This document shows, piece by piece, positions 54,636-64,000 of a stretch of 64,000 nt of DNA. The notes under the pieces were generated by a model. That model was not told the origin of the DNA. It worked only from the letters and a program-made list of their open reading frames with translations, and ran no database searches. The position numbers and the translations under genes are program-made. Numbering within the stretch: position 1 is the first letter of the stretch; every line of letters starts with the position of its first letter. This DNA is from Pectinatus brassicae (GTDB lineage: Bacteria > Bacillota > Negativicutes > Selenomonadales > Selenomonadaceae), in NCBI RefSeq assembly GCF_014201835.1, contig NZ_JACHFH010000006.1, positions 1 through 64,000 on the forward strand, written 5' to 3'.

Positions 54636-55994
54636 ATGCGCTATAAAACTTTCATTATAAGCTTGATTACTGCTCTTTTTATCGTACCTGCTGTGCTTGT
54701 TGATGCCGCTTCAATTCATGCCTCTAATATTGATGTCCGCAATTTGTTAACTTCTTTAGCTGCCAGTGATAATATCAATATTCTGATAAATGATGATGTC
54801 ACTGGCAATATATCAATTAATTTAAATGATATTTCTCCACATGATGCAATTAAAACAATTGCCCAAATGAAAAATCTTATCTGCACTGAAGAAAACGGCA
54901 TAATTTTTATTTGCAGCAAACAAAGCAATAATCAAAATTTTAATTCTCTTCATATTTTTAAAATCAAATATGCCGATTTAAAAATTTTAGCTGCTACCAT
55001 AAAAATGTATATGCAGCAAAACGCTAATCCCCCAGCAGCAATAAAGGATAAAAACAATAATACTTCAGCTTCTACCAACATCACTATTGATGCTGACAAT
55101 AATTCGCTGCTCTTTTACGGTACTGCCCAACAAGCAGCTGCTTTAAAAGTTTTTATTAATAAAATAGATATACCTTGCAAGCAGGTAATGCTTGAAGCAA
55201 AAGTCATCGCCATACAAAAAGATGCTACAAAAAACCTTGGTATTGAATGGAATTGGTCGGAATTGCCGCAATATCCGCAAATCAGTGAATCCTATCAAAC
55301 TATTGAGCACTCTGTTGTAAACAGTGCCGGCAATTATCAGACTATCAGTGAAAATATCCCTCACAATACAGTAACACGCACTTTTAATGGTTCGAGCAAT
55401 ATTCCTGGCATAATCCAATTCGGCAAAGGCCCTGAGGGTGTCCCTTTCGAATTTTATTACGGTGCTAAAATAAATGCTCTAGTAACTGATGGTAAAGCCT
55501 CTGTTCTCGCCAAACCCAACATAATTGCCCAAAACAATCACGAAGCTGTTATAAATATCGGCGGCAGCGTGCCTATCCCTAAATTAAGCACTACCGATTC
55601 TACTACCACCACCTCATATGAATATCATGAAACCGGTATTATACTACGCTATACCCCACGCATAAATAATGATAAATATATAACTGCTTCTATTCATACT
55701 GAAGTCAGCAGTCCTATTTACGTTGCTGATTTAAAAGCCTATCGTTTCCAAACCCGTTCAGCTGATACTGTAGTCCGTCTTAAAGATGGTGAAACAATGG
55801 TTATTGGAGGTCTTATAGACACTGAAGAGGCAAAAAGCATGAGTAAAATTCCTTTTTTGGGTGACCTGCCAATTATAGGTAATTTTTTCCGCAATATCAA
55901 AAATTCTAAAACTCAAAGTGAAATAGTTATTTTTCTTACAGCCCATATTAAAAAACCACCTTCTGCCACAAATCAGGTAGTATCTGAGGACTAA
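54636..55994 (+). CDS. type II/IV secretion secretin (GspD/PilQ-like)
   Basis: Outer-membrane channel protein of 452 residues. A signal peptide (about 1-24) precedes an STN/N0-like domain (NIDVRNLLTSLAASDNINILINDDVTGNIS), one N1-like domain and the secretin core: VMLEAKVIAIQKDATKNLGIEW, TDGKASVLAKPNIIAQNN, ETGIILRYTPRIN and GETMVIGGLIDTEEAKSMSKIPFLGDLPIIGNFF. It is short, with few N domains, as in type IV pilus or competence systems of Negativicutes. No ATPase, platform protein or pilin is in the window. Confidence 0.9.
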   Translation: MRYKTFIISLITALFIVPAVLVDAASIHASNIDVRNLLTSLAASDNINILINDDVTGNISINLNDISPHDAIKTIAQMKNLICTEENGIIFICSKQSNNQNFNSLHIFKIKYADLKILAATIKMYMQQNANPPAAIKDKNNNTSASTNITIDADNNSLLFYGTAQQAAALKVFINKIDIPCKQVMLEAKVIAIQKDATKNLGIEWNWSELPQYPQISESYQTIEHSVVNSAGNYQTISENIPHNTVTRTFNGSSNIPGIIQFGKGPEGVPFEFYYGAKINALVTDGKASVLAKPNIIAQNNHEAVINIGGSVPIPKLSTTDSTTTTSYEYHETGIILRYTPRINNDKYITASIHTEVSSPIYVADLKAYRFQTRSADTVVRLKDGETMVIGGLIDTEEAKSMSKIPFLGDLPIIGNFFRNIKNSKTQSEIVIFLTAHIKKPPSATNQVVSED

Positions 55995-56123
55995 AATTTT
56001 TCCAATTTATTTTATGAATCTAAGTCAGTTTTCACTTTATCTTAAAGTAAATTTAGTGTAAGATAGTAATATATCAAAATAAGTTGTTCTATTATTTCCT
56101 TGTATAAACTAGGAGTGATAATA

Positions 56124-56756
56124 ATGAATCTAATTGTTGATATGCCAGCCCTGCAATTAATTTTACTGGCTATCATTTTCTTATCAATAATGATTGAAAT
56201 AAAAACTGGTGGATTAGGTATTGGTGCTCTATTAGGTTTAGTGGCAGCTGCTGTATTTTGGGGCAGTAGCTATGTAAACGGTTTAGTAAGTATTTACCAA
56301 ATTGCCTTATTTTTAGGTGGCATACTACTAATAGTTATTGAGTTAATCACACCAGCCACCGGTATACTGGCAGCTATCGGCATTTTTCTAATGCTGTACA
56401 GTATGGTTTTAGCTCTTGGTGGTAACATTAGTGCTATTTACATGCTTTTAGGTGCCTTAATTATCGCTGTGATTATCTTTATTATTATCGTAAAACATTT
56501 ACCTTCGAGCAGATTATGGAAAAAAGTTGTTTTACAGAATTCTTCTACCTCTGAACAAGGTTATATAAGCAGTACCAATCAATCATCTTTACTACAGCGT
56601 GAAGGTATTGTTCTAACAGAGCTTCATCCTGCTGGTACAATATTGGTTGACGGACAGCCTATTGATGTTGTTTCTGAAGGCGTCTATATAAATAAAGGCG
56701 CATCTGTTCGTATAATAAAGATTGATGGCAGTCGAATCATCGTAAGAAAAATATAA
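56124..56756 (+). CDS. nfeD: NfeD-family membrane protein
   Basis: 210 residues with four membrane segments (about 10-125) and a C-terminal OB-fold domain ([46 protein letters not shown]). NfeD proteins work with flotillins. The ATG at 56124 has TAGGAGTG upstream; an in-frame TTG at 56100 is weaker. It is 17 bases from floA. Confidence 0.93.
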   Translation: MNLIVDMPALQLILLAIIFLSIMIEIKTGGLGIGALLGLVAAAVFWGSSYVNGLVSIYQIALFLGGILLIVIELITPATGILAAIGIFLMLYSMVLALGGNISAIYMLLGALIIAVIIFIIIVKHLPSSRLWKKVVLQNSSTSEQGYISSTNQSSLLQREGIVLTELHPAGTILVDGQPIDVVSEGVYINKGASVRIIKIDGSRIIVRKI

Positions 56757-56773
56757 ATTTTGGAGGTTACATT

Positions 56774-57766
56774 ATGGAATTATTACTAGGCTCAGGTTTC
56801 TTACTTGTCATAATTATTGTTGCGGTTATGATGTTTTTATATTTTGTTCCATTAGGATTATGGATTTCAGCACTAGCTGCCAATGTTTCGGTTGGTATTT
56901 TTAATTTAGTTGGTATGCGCATGCGCCGTGTAGTGCCGCAAAAAATAATTTTGCCACTTATAAAAGCCAACAAAGCCGGCCTTACCGTCAATTCTAACCA
57001 GCTTGAAGCTCATTATCTAGCTGGTGGTAACGTTGACAAAGTGGTTGATGCTTTAATTGCTTCACAACGTGCACAAATCACCTTACCGTTTGAACGAGCA
57101 GCAGCTATTGACCTCGCCGGACGAGATGTTCTTGAAGCAGTTCAAATGAGTGTAAATCCTAAAGTTATTGAAACTCCTGTTGTTTCAGCAGTTGCCCAAA
57201 ATGGTATTGAATTAAAAATCAAAGCCCGTGTAACAGTTCGTGCTAATATTGATAGGTTAGTCGGTGGTGCCGGTGAACCAACAATCATTGCTCGTGTTGG
57301 TGAAGGAATTGTAACAACTGTCGGTTCATCAATCAGCCATTCAGATGTACTGGCTAATCCTGATGATATTTCTAAAACCGTTTTAGGCAAAGGTCTTGAC
57401 GCGGGTACTGCTTTTGAGATATTATCTATTGATATTGCCGATATTGATGTAGGCAGAAACATTGGTGCTCAATTGCAAACCGATCAGGCTGATGCTGACA
57501 AACGCATTGCACAAGCCAAAGCTGAGGAAAGACGAGCCATGGCTGTTGCCAAAGAACAGGAAATGAAAGCATATACCCAGGAAATGCAGGCACGTGTAGT
57601 TGAAGCTGAATCAGAAGTACCACATGCATTGGCTGCTGCTTTGCGCGAAGGTAAATTAGGCGTAATGGATTATTATAACCTAAATAACATCAACGCTGAC
57701 ACCAAAATGCGTGAAACCATTGGTTCAACTGGTGAAAGTAATACTCCACCAAAAACGGTAAAATAA
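56774..57766 (+). CDS. floA: flotillin-like protein FloA
   Basis: 330 residues: an N-terminal membrane hairpin (about 5-30), a PHB/SPFH domain and coiled coil ([31 protein letters not shown]). FloA organises membrane microdomains and lipid-linked signalling. A strong ribosome site TGGAGGTTAC precedes the ATG. Linked with NfeD upstream and a small membrane protein one base downstream. Confidence 0.95.
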   Translation: MELLLGSGFLLVIIIVAVMMFLYFVPLGLWISALAANVSVGIFNLVGMRMRRVVPQKIILPLIKANKAGLTVNSNQLEAHYLAGGNVDKVVDALIASQRAQITLPFERAAAIDLAGRDVLEAVQMSVNPKVIETPVVSAVAQNGIELKIKARVTVRANIDRLVGGAGEPTIIARVGEGIVTTVGSSISHSDVLANPDDISKTVLGKGLDAGTAFEILSIDIADIDVGRNIGAQLQTDQADADKRIAQAKAEERRAMAVAKEQEMKAYTQEMQARVVEAESEVPHALAAALREGKLGVMDYYNLNNINADTKMRETIGSTGESNTPPKTVK

Positions 57767-57767
57767 T

Positions 57768-58259
57768 ATGGATACATTTATAATTATTGCTGCTCTAGCC
57801 TTATTTATTATCAGTTCGCTAGGTAACAGCAAAAAAAATCAGTCCTCAAAAAAACGTCTGCCCCCCATTAAAAATCCTGCACCACAAAGTACTTCCAACC
57901 ACAAAAAGACTTATGATTATATGCTTAATAAAAATTCCGCTCCAAAAACTAAAAAAATTCCTGATATCATTACAGAAGAAAAATCAACAGAATCTTCACG
58001 AGTCTTCACTACCAAAAATACAGATGCAAAAACGCCTATGGCCCTTTCCACATCTGTATCATTTAATTCTTCAACACTCGCTTCACCTGCTGACACTTTA
58101 ACAGAAACTATTTCTACAGCAGCAAAGCAGCAAAATCTTTCTATTGATATCCATCGTCAGGCAGTTTTACAGGCTATTACCTACGCTGAAGTACTAAGTC
58201 CGCCAAAATCATTAAAGTATTTGACGCGATTTGGTATAAAGAGATTTCCTATGAAATAA
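57768..58259 (+). CDS. membrane-anchored protein downstream of floA, unknown
   Basis: 163 residues: one N-terminal membrane segment (about 3-19), a long Ser/Thr/Lys-rich low-complexity linker, and a short conserved-looking end (AVLQAITYAEVLSPPKSLKYL). The C-terminal pattern resembles small proteins seen at the end of nfeD-floA groups in related bacteria, but no family name is known to me. It starts one base after the floA stop, so translation is coupled. It may connect FloA to an intracellular partner. Confidence 0.65.
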   Translation: MDTFIIIAALALFIISSLGNSKKNQSSKKRLPPIKNPAPQSTSNHKKTYDYMLNKNSAPKTKKIPDIITEEKSTESSRVFTTKNTDAKTPMALSTSVSFNSSTLASPADTLTETISTAAKQQNLSIDIHRQAVLQAITYAEVLSPPKSLKYLTRFGIKRFPMK

Positions 58260-58442
58260 TTTATTTTGCGCTGGTTTCACCTTTTTTACTAACAACTACC
58301 AGTCTTATTAACAGTATTTTTATAAATTACTCCTCATAGCTAGCAAATCATTTTCACAAAACCTGCCTATAATCTATAAAATATCTTCTTGTGGGAAAAA
58401 TCAATTTTCCTGCAAACAGTTGACATTAACAAGGGTGTATTT

Positions 58443-59579
58443 ATGATTACAATTTCTACAGACAAGTTAAAACCTGGTATGATAACATGCCAGAGTATTT
58501 ATGACAGCAGCGGTCTTTTCTTGCTGCGCCGCGGTACAAAACTCACATCATTTTATATAAGAAAAATTATTGAAGCAGACATAAAAGAAATCACTGTCTT
58601 ATCAACCAATATTTACAAAAACATTGAATTACCAAACGATGTTGTTTTTGAAACGACTCGTTCTAAAACTATACAAAGTTTATCTACTACCTTTGATATT
58701 CTTGAAGAAAAGGGTGTTCTTATAATAGATAAAATACAAAGCTGTATTATTTCTATTATCAAGGATCTTATGCGCAATAAGTCTAATTTAGTTCAAATTA
58801 ATGATATCAGCACCTATGATAATTACACATTAGTTCATTCGGTCAATGTTGCTGTTTTATCATCACTAATTGGAGTTATATACAATTTATCTCCTAAAGA
58901 TTTAGAGGAACTTACATTAGGTGCCTTGCTGCATGATATTGGAAAAATATTTATTCCGCTTGATATTTTAAACAAACCCTCCACTTTATCCGATGATGAA
59001 TTTGATAATATAAAAAAACATCCTGTCTATTCTATGCAAAAATTACGTGATGCCAGTTCATTCAGCCAAAGTATAATTGAAATTGCCGCCCAGCATCATG
59101 AACGCATTGACGGCAAAGGCTACCCTAATAATTTAGCCAGTAATGATATTAGTTTTTTTGCTAAAATTGTTGCTATTGCTGATGTTTATGATGCTCTTAC
59201 CAGTATTCGTCCTTATAAAAAAGCCTATAAGCCCCATATTGCCTATACTATAATGATGTTCCATTCAGAAGGGCAGTTCGATGTAAACATATTGAAAAAA
59301 TTCTTTGCCTATGTTGCTCTTTACCCTAACGGCACTATTGTTAAAACAAATTTAGGTGCAGCTATCGTCAAAGAATCACTGCAGGGACAGGTAACAAACC
59401 CAATTATATTTATCTTTACGGACAAACATCACCAATTGTTATCAAATCCATTATTAGTTGATTTAGCCAAAAATTCCAGCTGCTACATTGAATCAGTCCT
59501 TGATGACAATGAAATATTATTTTTAATCGAACAACTTCATTTTGACCCCGTGTCATTATTAGATACCGGCATTCACTAA
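58443..59579 (+). CDS. HD-GYP c-di-GMP phosphodiesterase
   Basis: 378 residues. The N-terminal part (about 1-110) is a DUF3391-like segment (KLKPGMITCQSIYDSSGLFLLRRGTKLT) and the HD-GYP domain follows with HSVNVAVLSS, LLHDIGKIFIP (HD), HHERIDGKGYPN (HHE and GYP) and DVYDALTSIRPYK. It should hydrolyse cyclic di-GMP, which can control pili or biofilm. The ATG at 58443 follows AAGGGTG. Alone on its transcript, 180 bases after the floA group. Confidence 0.92.
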   Translation: MITISTDKLKPGMITCQSIYDSSGLFLLRRGTKLTSFYIRKIIEADIKEITVLSTNIYKNIELPNDVVFETTRSKTIQSLSTTFDILEEKGVLIIDKIQSCIISIIKDLMRNKSNLVQINDISTYDNYTLVHSVNVAVLSSLIGVIYNLSPKDLEELTLGALLHDIGKIFIPLDILNKPSTLSDDEFDNIKKHPVYSMQKLRDASSFSQSIIEIAAQHHERIDGKGYPNNLASNDISFFAKIVAIADVYDALTSIRPYKKAYKPHIAYTIMMFHSEGQFDVNILKKFFAYVALYPNGTIVKTNLGAAIVKESLQGQVTNPIIFIFTDKHHQLLSNPLLVDLAKNSSCYIESVLDDNEILFLIEQLHFDPVSLLDTGIH

Positions 59580-59627
59580 AAAATGAGGCTGACGCATGTT
59601 ATGATATGCGCCAGCCTCATTTTTTTA
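59578..59627 (+). terminator. terminator between the HD-GYP gene and the hexapeptide gene
   Basis: Stem AAAATGAGGCTGACGCAT / ATGCGCCAGCCTCATTTT with one mismatch and a T run; convergent and bidirectional. Confidence 0.88.
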
Positions 59628-60176
59628 AACTATTTTCCCACCATGATACTGTTCACCATCAGCATCCGGCATTATTTTATATCCCAGAGTCCATTCAGCT
59701 TTATATTTTATTGCCTGTGAATGAATACTTTCCAATGATTTATCATCCAGTGTTTTCACCACTTTTGCTGGAGACCCCAAAACTAATGAATTAGGTGGAA
59801 TAACTGTATTTTTAGTAACAAGTGCGCCTGCTCCAACAATTGAGCCCTTACCAATAACTGCACCATCAAGCACTGTTGCACTCATGCCAATAAGACAATG
59901 CTCCTCAACAGTACAGGCATGAAGAACTGCACTATGCCCTACAGTAACGTAATCACCTAAGACACATGGTAAATTATCAGCTACATGCAATACTGCATTA
60001 TCCTGTATGTTAGTATATTTGCCAATTTTTACTGGAGCCACATCGCCTCGCACTGTAGCATTAAACCATACACTGCTGTATTCGCCTATTTCCACATCGC
60101 CGACAACACAGGCTTCTTCAAATACATAAGCTTTTTTATCTATGACTGGATTTACTCCACCAAAATCTCTAATCAT
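59625..60176 (-). CDS. gamma-carbonic anhydrase-like hexapeptide protein
   Basis: 183 residues built from left-handed beta-helix hexapeptide repeats (VVGDVEIGEYSSVWFNATVRGDVAPVKIG, VGHSAVLHACTVEEHCLIGMSATVLDGAVIG). The metal-binding histidines of the family are present in the HVA, GHSAVLH region. Carbonic anhydrase activity is not certain for this CaiE/PaaY/YrdA group. Single gene. Confidence 0.9.
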   Translation of the reverse strand: MIRDFGGVNPVIDKKAYVFEEACVVGDVEIGEYSSVWFNATVRGDVAPVKIGKYTNIQDNAVLHVADNLPCVLGDYVTVGHSAVLHACTVEEHCLIGMSATVLDGAVIGKGSIVGAGALVTKNTVIPPNSLVLGSPAKVVKTLDDKSLESIHSQAIKYKAEWTLGYKIMPDADGEQYHGGKIV

Positions 60177-60252
60177 TCTAATACCTACTTTCTTAAAAAT
60201 TATTCTTTATATAATATTACCATATCCAGGAAATTTTATCAGTTCCCTATTT

Positions 60253-61086
60253 TTAATATTTATAATTATTTCGCATAAGTTTTATTTCTTCAAAATATCC
60301 ATCATGTTCGTTTGGCGTTTCTAATATAAACGGCAAATCACGTAATTGCGGATGATTTATCACATTGACCAAAGCTGTAAGCCCAATATTTCCCTGCCCA
60401 ATTTTTTCATGTCTGTCCTTATGTGAGCCAAAAACATTCTTGCTATCATTTAAATGAACTGCTTTTAACCTGTCAATTCCAATTATATTATTAAATTCTT
60501 TAAGCACGTCATCAAGATTATTAATTATATCGTACCCGCCATCGAATATATGGCAAGTATCAAGACATACACCAATTTTATCTTTAAGTTCCACCTTTTG
60601 GATAATTGCCTCTAATTCTTCAAAAGTACGACCAATCTCTGTTCCTTTACCTGCCATTGTTTCCAATAAGACTATTGTATTTTGTTTTACATTCAATGCC
60701 GTATTAAGACAGTCAGCTATAAGCTCTATACCTTTTTCTGCTCCTTGTCCCACATGACTGCCTGGATGAAAGTTATAATAATTTCCTGGCAGATATTCCA
60801 TGCGCTGCAAATCATCTGCCATGGCCTCTTTAGCGAATTGACGTACATTTTCTTTATCTGAGGCTGCATTTAAAGTATATGGTGCATGAGCTACAAGTTT
60901 GCCAATATTATTTTCCTGACATATCTTCTTAAATTTTTCAATATCTTCAATATCGATATCTTTCGCCTTGCCACCGCGGGGATTACGTGTAAAAAAAGCA
61001 AATACATTAGCATTTAGGCTGATAGCTTCCTCTCCCATCGCTGCAAAGCCTCCAGCTGACGATATATGATTACCTATATTTAACAT
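60253..61086 (-). CDS. nfo: endonuclease IV
   Basis: AP endonuclease of base excision repair, 277 residues. The TIM barrel shows [11 protein letters not shown], the zinc ligands in [60 protein letters not shown] and LETPNE. All three metal-binding clusters appear intact. Confidence 0.97.
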   Translation of the reverse strand: MLNIGNHISSAGGFAAMGEEAISLNANVFAFFTRNPRGGKAKDIDIEDIEKFKKICQENNIGKLVAHAPYTLNAASDKENVRQFAKEAMADDLQRMEYLPGNYYNFHPGSHVGQGAEKGIELIADCLNTALNVKQNTIVLLETMAGKGTEIGRTFEELEAIIQKVELKDKIGVCLDTCHIFDGGYDIINNLDDVLKEFNNIIGIDRLKAVHLNDSKNVFGSHKDRHEKIGQGNIGLTALVNVINHPQLRDLPFILETPNEHDGYFEEIKLMRNNYKY

Positions 61087-61263
61087 TTATTCACCTCTTA
61101 TTAAATCTTATTATAGCTAATTTTTTTTCTTACAGCAATTTCTTCCTTATTCATCTTTTTACAAATTTACATTACTGCCAAAAAATGATATCATAAATGA
61201 GACAGTTTGTGTCTCAAATTAATATTTTTATTAATTTGCAATCTATATTAATTGGTGATTTCT

Positions 61264-61746
61264 ATGAATAAACTTTCACATTTTGACGAAAATGGACAAG
61301 CCATTATGGTCGATGTCAGTAATAAACCTCTTACCGCCCGCACTGCTATCGCTGAAGGACGTATCTATGTAAATCAGGAAATATTTGCTGCTATAGAAAA
61401 AGGCACATCTAAAAAAGGTGATATATTGGGAACAGCACGCCTTGCTGGCATCATGGCGGCAAAAAAGACCAGTGAAATAATTCCCTTATGCCATCCTATT
61501 TTTATCAGCAAAATTTCCATTTCCTTCAAGTTAGAATCTAAAACGTGTTCCGTATATACCAGTGCTGAAACTAAAACAACCGGACAAACCGGCATTGAGA
61601 TGGAAGCTTTACATGCCGTGACAGCAGTACTATTAACTATTTATGATATGTGTAAGGCAATAGACCACACTATGAAAATAAGTGATATTCGATTGATTCA
61701 TAAAACAGGCGGCAAGAGCGGCACATACAATATAGGAGATAAATAA
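61264..61746 (+). CDS. moaC: cyclic pyranopterin monophosphate synthase MoaC
   Basis: Second step of molybdopterin synthesis. 160 residues with [39 protein letters not shown] and [24 protein letters not shown]. The ATG at 61264 is chosen over a TTG at 61252. First gene of moaC-MOSC-mog; moaA is not in the window. Confidence 0.95.
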   Translation: MNKLSHFDENGQAIMVDVSNKPLTARTAIAEGRIYVNQEIFAAIEKGTSKKGDILGTARLAGIMAAKKTSEIIPLCHPIFISKISISFKLESKTCSVYTSAETKTTGQTGIEMEALHAVTAVLLTIYDMCKAIDHTMKISDIRLIHKTGGKSGTYNIGDK

Positions 61747-62184
61747 ATGGCAGAAATAACAGCAATCTGTATCAGCAAAAAACGTGGTACAGTAAAAAAT
61801 CCCATTCCCCAAGGAACAATAATAACCAATTTTGGCTTGGAAAACGATGCCCATGCTGGTGACTGGCATAGACAGATCAGTCTGCTGCCAATAGAAGCTG
61901 TAGAAAAATTTTCGCAGGAATATAATTTACAGCTTACTCCCGGTGTTTTCGGTGAAAACCTGCTTATTCGCGGTATTGATTTAAAACAACTGCCTATTGG
62001 TACAAAACTACAATGTACAAATGGTATTTTACTGGAAATAACCCAAATCGGCAAAAAATGTCATTCCGGCTGTGAAATCCAGGAATTAACAGGTAAATGT
62101 ATTATGCCCCATGAGGGTGTATTCGCTAAAGTTTTACATGGCGGCATAATAAAAGCAAACGACAATATTAATATTATAAGTTAA
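61747..62184 (+). CDS. MOSC domain protein
   Basis: 145 residues of a stand-alone MOSC domain: LENDAHAGDWHRQISLLPIEAVEKF, GVFGENLLIRGIDL, LEITQIGKKCHSGCEI. The Cys in KKCHSGC is the conserved sulfur-carrying position. Such proteins pass sulfur to molybdenum enzymes. It abuts moaC with no gap. Confidence 0.93.
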   Translation: MAEITAICISKKRGTVKNPIPQGTIITNFGLENDAHAGDWHRQISLLPIEAVEKFSQEYNLQLTPGVFGENLLIRGIDLKQLPIGTKLQCTNGILLEITQIGKKCHSGCEIQELTGKCIMPHEGVFAKVLHGGIIKANDNINIIS

Positions 62185-62204
62185 TTAATAAGGAATTTGA
62201 TATT

Positions 62205-62693
62205 ATGTTTAAAACAGCTATTTTAACTGCCAGTGATAAAGCTTCCCAGGGTCTTAGAGAAGATTTAAGCGGTAAAATGATTAAAGAAATACTGTCCAAT
62301 ACTCAGTACAAAATTAGTAATTATACTATTTTATCTGATGATAAAGATATTTTAATTAATCATCTCAACAAACTATGTTCTACCGATATTGCACTCATTC
62401 TTACAACTGGCGGCACGGGATTTTCTCCGCGTGATAATATGCCCGAAGCTACGTGTCAGGTAATTGATAAAGAAGTCCCTGGCATTCCTGAGGCAATGCG
62501 CGCCTACAGTTTAAAAATAACACCACGTGCTATGCTGAGTCGTGCCGTTGCTGGTATAAAAAACCAGACTCTTATTATCAATCTGCCTGGCAGTCCCAAG
62601 GCTGTGAATGAATGTCTTACCTATATTCTGCCAACCCTTGACCATGGATTGAAGATAATGCTCGGCAACACCGATGAATGTGCCCGTATTTAA
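62205..62693 (+). CDS. mog: molybdopterin adenylyltransferase (MogA/MoaB)
   Basis: 162 residues, the MoCF fold: TASDKASQGLREDLSGKMI, LTTGGTGFSPRDNMPEAT, and LPGSPKAVNECL. It adenylates molybdopterin before metal insertion. Last gene of the moaC operon. Confidence 0.94.
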   Translation: MFKTAILTASDKASQGLREDLSGKMIKEILSNTQYKISNYTILSDDKDILINHLNKLCSTDIALILTTGGTGFSPRDNMPEATCQVIDKEVPGIPEAMRAYSLKITPRAMLSRAVAGIKNQTLIINLPGSPKAVNECLTYILPTLDHGLKIMLGNTDECARI

Positions 62694-62719
62694 ACACTCC
62701 TCCCATATTTATTTATGAA

Positions 62720-62756
62720 AAAGGACCATACTTTTATTATTGAGTATGGTCCTTTC
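62720..62756 (+). terminator. terminator between mog and the xdhC-like gene
   Basis: Stem AAAGGACCATACT / AGTATGGTCCTTT with a ten-base loop; convergent. Confidence 0.88.
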
Positions 62757-62767
62757 ATTGTATTTAT

Positions 62768-63763
62768 TTAATTTACCAGCTCAAATAAGACCTTAACGCG
62801 TCCGCCGCAAATCATTCCCAATTTGCTGGCATCCTGCGGACTTAGATCATATTCTTCTATTACTGCTGTTTTTTCAGCTATAATTTGCACGGCTCTCTTT
62901 TGTGCTGCATACTCGACGGCACCGCCGCCAATTGTTCCAAAAATCTTACCGCTTTGCGTTACCAGCATTTTACTGCCAACACCACGCGGTGATGAACCAT
63001 GTTTTTCAATAATTGTTGCAACAACCGCTTTTTCTTGTATTTTTCCGACCACAATCTCTTCTAATGCGGCAAATACATTATTTTGCGTTCTATCTCCCAC
63101 AAAAGCACTTTTTATTGCAATAATCTCAGCCAAAATACTTACAGCAATTTCTTCCACCGTTATTGCTCCAATCGGCAAGCCAATAGGCGCATGTATATTA
63201 TCTATCTGTGTATTTTCATAGCCTTTATCATGTAATTTCTGCCTGATAATGCCAACTTTTTGCTTACTGCCTATCATTCCCAAATAACGATAATATTTTT
63301 TCTGCAGCACCGCCAGAACTGCCCTAAAATCATCTTTATGTCCTCTGGTCACTATAACATAATAAGCATTATCACCAAAATCCTGTTGTAACGCTCTATC
63401 TACTCTTTCGGCAATCCGTTGTGAATAAGGAAATCTCTCCAAACTCACAAATTCTGCTCTATCATCAATTACTACGGTATTAAATTCCAGAAATTCTGCT
63501 AACTTTGCTATTGCCACTGCTACATGACCACCGCCCACAATAACAACAGTTGGAATATCATTAATACTTTCAATAAAATAACTATTATCTTGATCTTTAA
63601 CTATTTGCGGTAATTTTTCTTTGCTTATATCAATACCAATTTCTTTCAGATCATTTGCTGCAATGATAGTCTTTTCTCCAATATTGCCATTAAGCAGCGT
63701 TTTTGTATAAAATGTCTGCTTTTTATTATACAATTTTAAAATATTTTCATATATTTTTTCCAT
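62768..63763 (-). CDS. XdhC-family molybdenum hydroxylase maturation protein
   Basis: Helps insert sulfurated cofactor into molybdenum hydroxylases. Order of domains: a short N-terminal part, an XdhC Rossmann domain (about 60-205: VVIVGGGHVAVAIAKLAEFLEF, VTRGHKDD, GMIGSKQKV, APIGLPIGAITVEEIAVSILAEI), then an XdhC/CoxI domain at the C-terminus (ATIIEKHGSSPRGVGSKMLV, GTIGGGAVEYAA, MICGGRVKVLFE). The start is uncertain: ATG 63763 (MEKIYENIL) has a GGTG site; ATG 63793, ten codons earlier, has none. The CoxI part after the Rossmann part reverses the usual single-gene order. Confidence 0.88.
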   Translation of the reverse strand: MEKIYENILKLYNKKQTFYTKTLLNGNIGEKTIIAANDLKEIGIDISKEKLPQIVKDQDNSYFIESINDIPTVVIVGGGHVAVAIAKLAEFLEFNTVVIDDRAEFVSLERFPYSQRIAERVDRALQQDFGDNAYYVIVTRGHKDDFRAVLAVLQKKYYRYLGMIGSKQKVGIIRQKLHDKGYENTQIDNIHAPIGLPIGAITVEEIAVSILAEIIAIKSAFVGDRTQNNVFAALEEIVVGKIQEKAVVATIIEKHGSSPRGVGSKMLVTQSGKIFGTIGGGAVEYAAQKRAVQIIAEKTAVIEEYDLSPQDASKLGMICGGRVKVLFELVN

Positions 63764-63802
63764 TACTGCACCACTAATTTTATATTTATCCATCTGAATA
63801 TA

Positions 63803-64000
63803 TTAATCATCTTTTGTGGTCAATCCTAATAATTGCTGATACTCAGCTGGTGTATCAACATCAAAATTAAGTCCATCATCAGCTATTGCCAAATAAAATG
63901 TTTCTGCTGCCAGCCCTTGCAATATGCTCCGTAAACCGCCATCACCACTAAAAGCCAATATATCGGCAAAATATTTATTACTAATAAGTGCCGGATGTTT
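63803..64000 (-). CDS. MobA-like nucleotidyltransferase, C-terminal end (partial)
   Basis: The last 65 residues of a protein that continues beyond the right edge: KHPALISNKYFADILAFSGD, GGLRSILQ, and FDVDTPAEYQQLL. This is the C-terminal pattern of MobA-like NTP transferases of the MocA group, which make the cytidine dinucleotide form of the cofactor. Position ahead of the XdhC gene supports that. Confidence 0.85.
   Translation of the reverse strand, partial: KHPALISNKYFADILAFSGDGGLRSILQGLAAETFYLAIADDGLNFDVDTPAEYQQLLGLTTKDD

Noticed and set aside
62823-63221. 132-codon plus-strand frame opposite the xdhC-like gene
   Set aside because: Shadow of a conserved coding region; no ribosome site.

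Overview
The window looks like chromosome of an anaerobic, low-GC Negativicute (Firmicutes with an outer membrane), most like Megamonas or a close relative. The basis is Firmicute-type regulation (T-box leader, L10 leader, PASTA kinase cluster, DeoR and AraC regulators) beside a secretin with a PilP/GspC-like partner, which implies an outer membrane. The metabolism fits as well: B12-dependent methylmalonyl-CoA mutase, subunits of a sodium-pumping decarboxylase, a Dcu C4-dicarboxylate carrier, rubrerythrin and a glycyl radical enzyme. The genus is an inference from gene content, not a database match.

Layout. 1-430: three tandem consensus promoters pointing left, apparently for an rRNA operon just outside the window. 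437-8205: folE2-queC, then the PASTA kinase / PBP / FtsW-RodA / PP2C phosphatase / two FHA proteins cluster. 8461-14822: rubrerythrin, rlmN, rsmB, DUF116, an ABC exporter and an exonuclease. 15006-19437: beta- and delta-type subunits of a sodium-pumping decarboxylase without alpha or biotin subunits, a serine hydroxymethyltransferase-like protein that has lost its PLP lysine, and a frameshifted DASS carrier. 19761-24675: FSA-type aldolase, glycyl radical enzyme, its activase and a DeoR regulator. 24829-31400: MsrA-like protein with Ser at the catalytic position, meaB, mutB and mutA behind a cobalamin riboswitch and two tandem terminators. 31529-34925: rplL, rplJ (L10 leader), rplA, rplK, nusG, secE, rpmG. 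35125-35638: five tRNAs. 36113-37776: minimal SmsCB iron-sulfur assembly pair. 37820-41353: exported unknown protein, threonine ammonia-lyase, Dcu carrier. 41570-46276: L-fucose locus with a deletion that leaves a truncated kinase and a truncated amidohydrolase. 46370-50537: yqeY, rpsU, hit, mtaB, rsmE, prmA. 50591-50798: a hairpin-rich repeat element. 50952-53190: tyrA and aroF behind a T-box that appears tyrosine-specific. 53300-59579: hpf, PilP-like protein, secretin, NfeD, FloA, a small membrane protein, an HD-GYP phosphodiesterase. 59625-64000: gamma-carbonic-anhydrase-like protein, endonuclease IV, and a molybdenum cofactor group (moaC, MOSC, mog, xdhC-like and a partial MobA-like transferase).

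How the genes work together. Propionate-type metabolism (mutAB-meaB, the sodium pump subunits, the Dcu carrier) is the strongest metabolic theme. The most unusual items are the lysine-less SHMT-like protein in the pump cluster, the cobalamin riboswitch with tandem terminators and a candidate leader ORF ahead of a B12-dependent enzyme, the glycyl radical enzyme/aldolase set, the fucose-locus deletion, and the nested repeat at 50.6 kb. No CRISPR array, prophage or intact insertion sequence was seen.
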